The notes under the pieces were generated by a model. It did no database searches and was not told the DNA's origin. It was given only the letters and a program-made list of their open reading frames with translations. Made by a program: the position numbers and the translations under genes. A stretch of DNA of 8,867 nucleotides from Halococcaceae archaeon (GTDB lineage Archaea; Halobacteriota; Halobacteria; Halobacteriales; Halalkalicoccaceae), in NCBI GenBank assembly GCA_007128515.1, contig SKXI01000499.1, forward strand, positions 1-8,867, read 5' to 3'. Every line of letters begins with the position of its first letter. The stretch's first letter is position 1. Positions 1 to 6,798 of the stretch are shown piece after piece.

Positions 1-1040
1 ACGGCGAGGTATCGGGAGGAGAGGTAGCTGTCGGCGGTCCGTCTCGCCCACGTGGTCGCGAGCAGGTAGGCCGCGACGAAGCCGGCGAAGCCGACGAGCA
101 GCAACAGCAGGTAGACGGCTCTCGGGGGGATACCGAGGTCGACGAGCCACGAGACGGTCGCGACGCCCGGCGGCGTGGTGACGAAGCCGCTGTAGGTGAG
201 CTCCCAGACGAGCGCGACGACGAACGCGACGCCGCCCGTTTCGGTGACGACGTCGGCCTCACGCAGGCGCGAACCGGGGAGGACGACTTCGTAGCCACCG
301 TCTACCCGCTGGACGGGCGCGACCGCGCCGAAGAACCGAAAGAGCACCGCGAGCGGGTCGGCGTGACGGAACCAGTCGGCGGGGCCGAAGACGACCCCGC
401 CCGCGACGGTGTAGAGGGTGTAGCAGACGACGACGACCGCGAGCGTCTCCGGCACCTCGATGACGGGGACGACGATCTCGATCCAGATGAGCGCGAGCAG
501 CCCGCCCACGGCGGGCCAGGTGCCCAGCCGTTCGGGATAGGTCACGAAGCCGTTCGGGAGCACTCCGGCGATCCGCCGGAACGGGTCGAGCGCGGCGTAC
601 GGGTTCACCAGCAGGTACGAGAGCATCACGAGCCCCGCCCGGCCGCCGACGAAGACGACGAGGACGCCGAAGTTCGCGTTTCCGAGCGCCGGGCCGGTCG
701 CGGCGAGGACGACGACGCCGACGAGCAGCCCGACCCCGAGGGCGCCGACGGCGAGGTCGAGCGGGCGTGGCACCCGGACCGGGAGCGACCGGTGCCAGGC
801 GTGGAGCGTGTCGACGAACGCGCGATCCGTGACGAACGTCGCGAGCAGTCCGGAGGCGCCGATCACCGCGCCGCCGGTGGCGAGGAAGAGCCACGTCGGC
901 ACGTCGAGGTCGCCGCCGTCGTCCTGGAGGCCGGTCGCGACGTTGCTCGCGGCCACAGGATCGGTGACGAAAAGCAGGAGGAGAACGCCACAGAGGATGC
1001 CGACGGCGGCTCCGACGGGCGATCGGCGCTCCGTGCGCAT
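1..1040 (-). CDS. Multi-pass membrane protein resembling the 'fenitrothion hydrolase' membrane family (3' end cut by window edge)
   Basis: The visible part is 346 complete codons from ATG at 1040; the C-terminus lies beyond position 1. Hydrophobic segments are at about residues 10-31, 50-70, 95-116, 122-145, 175-195, 198-219, 268-288 and 307-330. The first is signal-like and ends in DPVAAS, so it could be a cleaved signal peptide. Residues 238-268 form a soluble loop. Motifs NPYAALDPFRR (146-156), YPERLGTWPA (168-177) and WIEIV (186-190) match my memory of membrane proteins often annotated as fenitrothion hydrolase, where NPW, YP-x-LG-x-WPA and W-x-E-L recur. That name reflects one organophosphate-degrading member, so the true substrate here is unknown. 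The start is well fixed: the ATG directly follows the TGA of the upstream regulator gene, which implies co-transcription and translational coupling. Membrane location is confident; family assignment is moderate. Confidence 0.8.
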   Translation of the reverse strand, partial: MRTERRSPVGAAVGILCGVLLLLFVTDPVAASNVATGLQDDGGDLDVPTWLFLATGGAVIGASGLLATFVTDRAFVDTLHAWHRSLPVRVPRPLDLAVGALGVGLLVGVVVLAATGPALGNANFGVLVVFVGGRAGLVMLSYLLVNPYAALDPFRRIAGVLPNGFVTYPERLGTWPAVGGLLALIWIEIVVPVIEVPETLAVVVVCYTLYTVAGGVVFGPADWFRHADPLAVLFRFFGAVAPVQRVDGGYEVVLPGSRLREADVVTETGGVAFVVALVWELTYSGFVTTPPGVATVSWLVDLGIPPRAVYLLLLLVGFAGFVAAYLLATTWARRTADSYLSSRYLA

Positions 1041-1571
1041 TCAGCTCCGATCGCTCCCTGCCTCGTCGAGCAGGCCGTCGACCAGCCGCACGAACCGGTC
1101 GACCATCCTGTCGGGAAAGCTCGGGGAGGTCCGCCTGAGCAGGCGGGCGGTCCGTTCGGGGTGGGTGAGGTACAACCGCACCCGGCCCCGTCGGTCCGTC
1201 CGTTTCTCGACGAGTTCCTGTTCGGCGAGGTGAGAGAGGTGCCACTCGAGCGTGCTCCGTGCGACACCGAGGGCGCTCGCGACCCGTTCGGGACGGGCGG
1301 GTTCGTGTTCGAGCAGGTGGAACATGGTCTCGCGGGCGGTCTCGCGGCGAAAGAGCGCGAGCGCGCCCCGTTCCCAGACGTCGTACTCCGGGGGGTAGTA
1401 GTGGCTCCGGCCGTAGAGCCGTTCGACGGTGACCTCCCCGTCGCCGAGCAGCCGACGGAGGTGGTACTGGACCTGGCCCGGGGCGAAGCCAGTCTCGCGG
1501 ACGAGCGCGTTGAAGTGGATTCCCGGCGTCTCCCCGACGTGCGCACGGATCCGCTCTCGGGTGGTCGTCAT
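1041..1571 (-). CDS. Tandem winged helix-turn-helix transcriptional regulator (ArsR/MarR-like, haloarchaeal type)
   Basis: A 176-residue probable DNA-binding protein with two winged-helix domains. In domain 1 (about 3-60), residues 18-30 form the first helices, PGQVQYHLRRLL (31-42) is the likely recognition helix, and the wing ends at SHYYPPEY. In domain 2 (about 78-140), the recognition helix is VARSTLEWHLSHL (103-115), followed by a basic wing at 123-134 (KRTDRRGRVRLY). A short helical tail (151-170) may mediate dimerisation. No cysteine is present, so a thiol metal or redox sensor is unlikely. I chose the ATG at 1571. An in-frame TTG at 1610 would add 13 residues unrelated to the fold and would lie inside the likely promoter. 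The stop abuts the start of the membrane-protein gene, so that protein is its probable partner or target. The inducer is unknown. Confidence 0.87.
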   Translation of the reverse strand: MTTTRERIRAHVGETPGIHFNALVRETGFAPGQVQYHLRRLLGDGEVTVERLYGRSHYYPPEYDVWERGALALFRRETARETMFHLLEHEPARPERVASALGVARSTLEWHLSHLAEQELVEKRTDRRGRVRLYLTHPERTARLLRRTSPSFPDRMVDRFVRLVDGLLDEAGSDRS

Positions 1572-1669
1572 GGCGGTTGCGTGAGCGAGCGTAGGGCCTC
1601 GGCGGTACAAGAGGGGCCCGACTTCCAGCGAGGAGAAAGAGATAGGCGCCGGCCGGACGAACAGCGGTC
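1572..1669. promoter_or_regulatory. Divergent intergenic control region between the regulator and the small membrane protein
   Basis: This 98-nt gap holds both promoters. On the minus strand, TTGTAC (1610-1605) lies about 36 nt upstream of the regulator ATG and is a weak box A candidate. On the plus strand, the AT-richer stretch AAAGAGATA (1636-1644) centres about 28 nt upstream of the ATG at 1670 and suits a leaderless transcript. Neither is a strong consensus. The regulator would be well placed to control both directions from here. Promoter positions are inferred from spacing only. Confidence 0.4.
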
Positions 1670-1999
1670 ATGGACACGGCGCTCGTCTCCGTCCCGCCGG
1701 CGACCCTCCACTCGCCGGTGCTCCTCTCGATGCTCGGGCTGGCGGCGCTCGGGACGACCGTGGTGTTCGGCCTCGGTCTCGTCGCCTATCGTCGCCGGCC
1801 GACCCGACCCTACCTGCTGGTCACCCTCGCGCTCGGCATGCTCGTCGCCCGAACCGCCGTCGGCCTCGCCACCGTCTTCGGCTACGTCCCGATGCCCGCC
1901 CACCACGTCGTCGAACACGGCCTCGACTTCCTGATCGCCGTCCTCGTCCTCGCAGCCGTCTACACGGCCGGAAGCGTGGATGCGTCCCCGCCCGGATGA
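1670..1999 (+). CDS. Small three-helix membrane protein, haloarchaeal, unknown function
   Basis: A 109-residue integral membrane protein. Helices lie at about 17-40, 47-70 and 80-103. The Arg-rich loop YRRRPTRPY (40-48) between helices 1 and 2 should be cytoplasmic by the positive-inside rule, which puts the N-terminus outside. Helix 3 begins with a His/Glu cluster, HHVVEH (78-83), a possible metal- or proton-binding patch. The size and topology resemble short haloarchaeal membrane proteins of unknown function (such as those NCBI calls DUF7521) that often sit beside winged-helix regulators. I recall this only loosely and do not assert the family. It is divergent from such a regulator across 98 nt, so it may belong to the same regulon. 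The ATG sits about 28 nt below a weak box A, and the length and hydrophobic periodicity make the ORF convincing. Confidence 0.75.
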   Translation: MDTALVSVPPATLHSPVLLSMLGLAALGTTVVFGLGLVAYRRRPTRPYLLVTLALGMLVARTAVGLATVFGYVPMPAHHVVEHGLDFLIAVLVLAAVYTAGSVDASPPG

Positions 2000-2025
2000 C
2001 GCGCGATCGCCCCCTCCCTCGGTCC

Positions 2026-2041
2026 TTGACGATCGTTCATC
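2026..2041 (+). promoter_or_regulatory. Candidate upstream element with palindromic core ACGATCGT (gltB copy)
   Basis: TTGACGATCGTTCATC contains the perfect 8-bp palindrome ACGATCGT (2029-2036). It ends about 40 bp upstream of the gltB box A. A 14-of-16 match (TTCACGATCGTTCGTC) lies at 8580-8595 at almost the same distance upstream of the redoxin-gene box A. Possible transcription-factor site. GATCG words are common in such genomes, so chance remains possible. Confidence 0.3.
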
Positions 2042-2077
2042 AATGACACTAGGACCATAATATGACATCAACACACC

Positions 2078-2103
2078 CTTATACCTTCAGGGGCAGCCTG
2101 AAG
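2078..2103 (+). promoter_or_regulatory. gltB promoter: box A plus adjoining inverted-repeat operator candidate
   Basis: CTTATA (2078-2083) is the best archaeal box A in the 127-nt gap before gltB. A start site about 25 nt further on (near 2106) would give a roughly 20-nt leader with no obvious ribosome-binding site. Directly after the box is a perfect inverted repeat, CTTCAGG (2085-2091) and CCTGAAG (2097-2103), separated by five bases. It fills the space between box A and the predicted start, where a bound repressor would block TFB/RNA polymerase. The region just upstream (about 2037-2072) is markedly AT-richer than the rest of the window and carries two ATGACA words (2043-2048, 2062-2067). 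Confidence 0.6.
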
Positions 2104-2126
2104 TAGACGGCTGTCCATTTTGACAC

Positions 2127-5100
2127 ATGGCTAGGCATTCTCTAGAGGGACCCACCGCTCGTCGGACGGGACTGGCAGACCCCGACGACGAGCGGTCGAA
2201 CTGTGGCGTCGGGGTCGTGATGGATCTCGACGGCGAGACGACCCACGCCACCGTCGCCGACGGGCTCACGCTCCTCGTGAACCTCGAACACCGCGGGACG
2301 ACCGGTGCCGAGGAGAACACCGGCGACGGCGCGGGCATCTCGCTGCAGCGCCCGGACCGCTTCTTCGACGCGGTCCTCGACCAGGACCTCCCCGAGACGT
2401 ACGCCGTGGGATCGCTCTTCTTCCCCCGTGACGAGGCCGCTCACGAGCCCCTTCGAGAGCTGATCGAGGAGACGCTCTCGGAACACGGGCTCTCGGTCGT
2501 CGCCTGGCGCGACGTCCCGACCGACAACTCGCCGATCGGCGAGACGGCGCTCGCCTCGGAACCCTACCCCGTCCAGTGTTTCGTCGGACCGGGCACGGGG
2601 ACCGACGGGGTCGACGAGTTCGACCGTGCGCTCTACGTCGGCCGACGGGCGGTCGAGGAACGGGTCTCGGAGGCCGTCGCAGCGGGCCGGGAGGCGTGGG
2701 ATCGCTTCTACGTCTGTTCGCTGGATCGGAACCTGGTCGTCTACAAGGGGCTGTTGAAGGGCGAACAGCTCCCGATCTACTACCCCGACCTGACCGACGA
2801 GCGCGTCGAATCGACGTTCGTGATGGTCCACGAGCGGTTCTCGACGAACACGCTCGGCGCGTGGCACCTCGCACACCCGTACAGGAAGATCGTCCACAAC
2901 GGCGAGATCAACACGATCCAGGGCAACGTCAACTGGATGCGCGCCCGGGAGAACGATCTGGAGCACCCGGAGCTCGACGTTGGGGCGATCACGCCCGTGA
3001 TCGGCGACCCGAACCAGAGCGACACCGCCTGCGTGGACAACGCGCTCGAGCTGCTGCTACAGGGCGGACGCGACCTCCCGCACGCGCTCCGGATGCTCAT
3101 CCCCGAGGCGTGGCGCGACCCGGAGAACGGCGTGAGCCCCGAACGACAGGCGTGGTACGACTTCCACGCCTCGCTCGTCGAGCCGTGGGACGGCCCAGCG
3201 CTCGTCTGTGCGACCGACGGCGAGCGCGTCGGCGCGGTGCTCGATCGAAACGGCTTCCGCCCCTGCCGGTACGACCTCACCACCGACAACACGCTGATCA
3301 TGGCGAGCGAGGTCGGCGCGCTCGAGCGTCACCCCGCCGAGATCAGAGAGCGCGGCCGCCTGCAGCCCGGTCAGCTCTTCCTCGCCGACCCGGCCGAGGG
3401 GAGAGTCGTCCCCGACGAGGAGGTGTTCGCCGACCTGACCGACGAGCGCTACGCGGAGTGGGTCGACGCGGAGCAGGTACGCCTCGCGAACGCCGCCGAG
3501 GACGACCTCACGCTCGCGCCGCTCTCCGAGGACCTCCGCTCGCTGCAGGCGGCGTTCGGCTACACCCACGACGAACTCGACAACCTCGTCGAGCCGATGG
3601 CGAAAAAGGGCAAGGACCCGATCGGTTCGATGGGCGACGACACCCCGCTGTCGGTGCTCTCGGACTACAACCGCCCGCTCCCGTCGTACTTCAAACAGCT
3701 GTTCGCGCAGGTGACGAACCCGCCGCTCGACTACATCCGGGAGAAGCTGGTCACCAGCCTCGAGACCCGACTGGGCAACCAGCACAACCTGCTGTCGGAG
3801 TCGCCCGCACACGCGTGTCAGCTGATCTGTCCCTCGCCGATCCTCTCGGACGCCCAGACCGCGGCGATCAAGGGACTCGATCGGGAGGGACTCTCGACAC
3901 GGGTCGTAGACACGACCTACGGCAAGGACGGGGACCTCGAACGCGCGGTCGAACGGGTCAGGCGGGAGGCGACGGAGGCGATCGAATCGGGTCACGAGAT
4001 CGTCGTCCTCTCGGATCGGAAGACGAGCGCCGAGCGGGTGGCGATCCCGAGCCTGCTCGCGACCGGCGCGGTCCACCACCACCTCGTCCGCGCGGGGCTC
4101 AGGAACCGCGCCGGCCTCGTCGTCGAGTCGGGCGAACCACGGACCGTCCACCAGGTCGCGACGCTGGTCGGCTACGGCGCGGGCGCGGTGAACCCGTACC
4201 TCGCCTACCGGGCCATCTCGGACCTGGTCGCCGGCCCGGACGGCGCGAACGAGGAGGCCGCGATCGAGTCGTACATCGGCGCGCTCGAGGACGGCCTGCT
4301 GAAGGTGATGTCGAAGATGGGCATCTCCACGGTCGCGAGCTACCAGGGCGCACAGATCTTCGAGGCCGTGGGGCTGGATTCGGAGTTCGTCGCCGAGTAC
4401 TTCGAGGGGACCGAGGCCCGGACCGAGGGGATCGGGATCGCGGAGGTCGAAGAGGACCTGCTGGCCCGGCACGCCGTCGGCTTCGGCGAGGAGCCCGAGA
4501 TGGACCGCTACGGCGAGTTCGAGTTCCGTTCGGGGGGGATCCACCACCAGTGGAACCCGAAGACCGTGGGCGCGCTCCAGCAGGCCGCCCGCTCTGGGGA
4601 CTACGACCGGTACAAGGAGTTCGCCGAGCTGATCAACGACCAGAGCGAGACGCTCCAGACGCTGCGCGGGCTGCTCGAGTTCGACTCCGAGGGCAGGGAG
4701 TCGATCCCGATCGAGGAGGTCGAGCCGGCCGAGGAGATCGCGACACGGTTTTCGACGGCGGCGATGAGCCTCGGATCGCTGAGCCCGGAGGCCCACGAGA
4801 ACAACTCGATCGCGATGAACCGACTCGGGGGGAAGTCGAACTCCGGGGAGGGTGGCGAGCCACCGGAGCGCTTCGGTACCGAGCGCGAGTGTAACGTGAA
4901 ACAGATCGCCTCGGGTCGCTTCGGCGTGACGAGTCACTACCTCGCCTCGGCCGACGAGCTCCAGATCAAGATGGCCCAGGGCTCGAAACCCGGCGAGGGC
5001 GGCCAGCTCCCCGGCCACAAGGTCAACGAGATGATCGCCTCCGTGAGGTACTCGACGCCCGGCGTCGAGCTCATCTCGCCGCCGCCGCTGCACGACATCT

Positions 5101-6668
5101 ACTCGATCGAGGACCTCAAGGAGCTGATCCACGACCTGAAGGCCGCGAATCCCGAAGCGAGTATCAACGTCAAACTCGTGAGCGAGGCCGGCATCGGCAC
5201 GATCGCCGCGGGGGTCGCGAAGGCGAACGCCGACACGGTCCACATCTCCGGCGACTCCGGAGGCACCGGCGCGAGCCCGCGGACCTCGATCAAGCACGCG
5301 GGCCTCCCGTGGGAGCTCGGCCTCGCCGAGGCGAACCAGATGCTCCACCGGACGGGCCTGCGCTCGCGGATCCGCGTGAGCACCGACGGCGGGCTGAAGA
5401 CCGGCCGCGACGTCGCGGTCGCGGCGCTCCTGGGTGCCGAGGAGTACATCTTCGGGACCGCCTCGCTCGTCACGAGCGGCTGCGTGATGGCCAGACAGTG
5501 TCACAACAACACCTGTCCCGTCGGCGTCGCGACCCAGCGCGAGGAGCTGCGCGAGCGCTTCCCCGGCGAGCCCGATCACGTGATCAACTACATGCTGTTC
5601 ATCGCCGAGGAGCTGCGCGAGATCATGGCAGAGCTCGGGTTCGCCACTGTAGAGGAGATGGTCGGTCACGTCGAGTGTCTCCGCCAGCGCGAGGACGTCA
5701 CGCACCCGAAGGCGCGAAAGATCGACCTCTCGACGGTGCTCTACGACCCCCGCGAGGGCGACGACTCGACGAAGACGAGAGAACAGACCCACGAGATCGA
5801 CCGCCAGCTCGACTGGGAGCTGCTCGAGGCGGCGGGCGACGCGATCGACGGGGGTGAACCGGTGACGATCGAGACCGAGATCCGGAACACGGACCGTGCG
5901 GTCGGCGCGACGCTCTCGAACCGCGTCTCGCGCGCTCACGGGAGCGAGGGCCTCCCCGAGGACTCGATCGCGGTCTCGCTGTCGGGCACCGCGGGCCAGA
6001 GCTTCGGGGCGTTTCTCGCCCCCGGGGTCTCGATGCACCTCACCGGCGTCGCGAACGACTACGTCGGCAAGGGGCTCTCCGGTGGCAAACTCGTCGTCGA
6101 GACGCCCGAGGACGCAGCCTACGAGGCCAGCGAGAACGTTCTGATCGGGAACGTCGCGCTCTACGGCGCGACCGGGGGCGAACTCTACGTCAACGGCCAG
6201 GCCGGCGAGCGCTTCGGCGTGCGGAACTCGGGGGTGAAAGCCGTCGTCGAGGGGGTCGGCGACCACGGCTGCGAGTACATGACCGGCGGCGTCGTCGCCG
6301 TTCTCGGGGGGACGGGAAAGAACTTCGCCGCGGGCATGAGCGGTGGCGTCGCGTACGTCCACGACCCGGACGGCGACCTCGAACCGAGGCTGAACGACGG
6401 GATGGTGAGCCTCACCGAGCTCGGCGAGCGCGACGAACGGATGCTCCGCCGGCTGGTCGAGAACCACGCGAGCTACACCGACAGCGAGCGAGCGGCGTGG
6501 CTCCTGGCGAACTGGGACGAGCACGTCGACGAGTTCGTCACCGTAATGCCCGACCCGTACGACCGCGCGCTCGCCGAGGGCGCAGCTGACGTCCGGGACG
6601 CCCCGCCCGCCGCCGCGGCCGCGACCGGGGAGTCCGACGCGAACGTCGTCGTATCGGACGACGACTGA
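2127..6668 (+). CDS. gltB: Glutamate synthase (GOGAT) large subunit, complete
   Basis: Makes two glutamates from glutamine and 2-oxoglutarate in the cytoplasm, completing ammonium assimilation with glutamine synthetase. It is 1513 residues, normal for the family. The class II glutaminase domain (26 to about 430) has nucleophile Cys26 in SNCGVG after a 25-residue propeptide, R237 in HERFSTN, and N258-G259-E260. The central domain (about 460-770) includes AKKGKDPIGSMGDD near 492. The FMN/2-oxoglutarate barrel (about 790-1180) has GGKSNSGEGGE (901-911), KPGEGGQLPGHK (954-965), GDSGGTGASP (1042-1051) and DGGLKTG (1087-1093). The 3Fe-4S ligands are Cys1119, Cys1125 and Cys1130. The GXGXG beta-helix is about 1225-1415, followed by a helical tail ending in an Ala-rich, acidic stretch. 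The linker between GEGGE and IASGRFGV is short, as in NADPH-type bacterial enzymes, so the ferredoxin loop is absent; yet no gltD lies alongside. The gene appears monocistronic. Confidence 0.98.
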   Translation: MARHSLEGPTARRTGLADPDDERSNCGVGVVMDLDGETTHATVADGLTLLVNLEHRGTTGAEENTGDGAGISLQRPDRFFDAVLDQDLPETYAVGSLFFPRDEAAHEPLRELIEETLSEHGLSVVAWRDVPTDNSPIGETALASEPYPVQCFVGPGTGTDGVDEFDRALYVGRRAVEERVSEAVAAGREAWDRFYVCSLDRNLVVYKGLLKGEQLPIYYPDLTDERVESTFVMVHERFSTNTLGAWHLAHPYRKIVHNGEINTIQGNVNWMRARENDLEHPELDVGAITPVIGDPNQSDTACVDNALELLLQGGRDLPHALRMLIPEAWRDPENGVSPERQAWYDFHASLVEPWDGPALVCATDGERVGAVLDRNGFRPCRYDLTTDNTLIMASEVGALERHPAEIRERGRLQPGQLFLADPAEGRVVPDEEVFADLTDERYAEWVDAEQVRLANAAEDDLTLAPLSEDLRSLQAAFGYTHDELDNLVEPMAKKGKDPIGSMGDDTPLSVLSDYNRPLPSYFKQLFAQVTNPPLDYIREKLVTSLETRLGNQHNLLSESPAHACQLICPSPILSDAQTAAIKGLDREGLSTRVVDTTYGKDGDLERAVERVRREATEAIESGHEIVVLSDRKTSAERVAIPSLLATGAVHHHLVRAGLRNRAGLVVESGEPRTVHQVATLVGYGAGAVNPYLAYRAISDLVAGPDGANEEAAIESYIGALEDGLLKVMSKMGISTVASYQGAQIFEAVGLDSEFVAEYFEGTEARTEGIGIAEVEEDLLARHAVGFGEEPEMDRYGEFEFRSGGIHHQWNPKTVGALQQAARSGDYDRYKEFAELINDQSETLQTLRGLLEFDSEGRESIPIEEVEPAEEIATRFSTAAMSLGSLSPEAHENNSIAMNRLGGKSNSGEGGEPPERFGTERECNVKQIASGRFGVTSHYLASADELQIKMAQGSKPGEGGQLPGHKVNEMIASVRYSTPGVELISPPPLHDIYSIEDLKELIHDLKAANPEASINVKLVSEAGIGTIAAGVAKANADTVHISGDSGGTGASPRTSIKHAGLPWELGLAEANQMLHRTGLRSRIRVSTDGGLKTGRDVAVAALLGAEEYIFGTASLVTSGCVMARQCHNNTCPVGVATQREELRERFPGEPDHVINYMLFIAEELREIMAELGFATVEEMVGHVECLRQREDVTHPKARKIDLSTVLYDPREGDDSTKTREQTHEIDRQLDWELLEAAGDAIDGGEPVTIETEIRNTDRAVGATLSNRVSRAHGSEGLPEDSIAVSLSGTAGQSFGAFLAPGVSMHLTGVANDYVGKGLSGGKLVVETPEDAAYEASENVLIGNVALYGATGGELYVNGQAGERFGVRNSGVKAVVEGVGDHGCEYMTGGVVAVLGGTGKNFAAGMSGGVAYVHDPDGDLEPRLNDGMVSLTELGERDERMLRRLVENHASYTDSERAAWLLANWDEHVDEFVTVMPDPYDRALAEGAADVRDAPPAAAAATGESDANVVVSDDD

Positions 6669-6681
6669 GCGTCCCGACGCT
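6668..6681 (+). repeat. Short inverted repeat immediately after the gltB stop
   Basis: AGCGTC-CC-GACGCT begins at the last base of the gltB stop codon and could fold into a small hairpin, followed by a C/T-rich stretch. It might help end or stabilise the gltB mRNA. Archaeal termination usually relies on U-runs, which are absent here, so a terminator role is doubtful. Confidence 0.25.
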
Positions 6682-6720
6682 CCCGTCTCAGACCCCCTCC
6701 ATCGAGCGCCGACCCGGAAC

Positions 6721-6735
6721 GGACTCCGGAGTTCG
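6721..6735. repeat. Palindrome ACTCCGGAGT in the gltB-hydrolase gap
   Basis: The perfect 10-bp palindrome ACTCCGGAGT (6723-6732) extends outward with one mismatch on each side. It lies about 65 nt upstream of the hydrolase ATG and about 35 nt upstream of the weak box A candidate GCTATGC (6766-6772). It could be a dimer-binding site for that gene's promoter. There is no second copy in the window to support it. Confidence 0.25.
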
Positions 6736-6798
6736 GACCTCGTTCTCGGAGATCCGCCACGGAGAGCTATGCTCGTGTGGGACGTAGCGGTCTCTGCT

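Noticed and set aside
259..1677. 472-codon minus-strand frame in another phase of the regulator/membrane-protein region
   Set aside because: Arg/Pro-rich shadow translation; the true frames give winged-helix domains and transmembrane helices.
363..1934. 523-codon plus-strand frame opposite the membrane protein and regulator
   Set aside because: It is antisense to two convincing genes and its product is a long Asp/Glu/Arg string without folds. Its end also overlaps the real small membrane protein gene in another frame.
2576..4894. 772-codon plus-strand frame inside gltB
   Set aside because: Its translation is dominated by Arg, Gly and Pro, a frame-shifted shadow of the FMN and glutaminase domain coding sequence, which is intact in its own frame.
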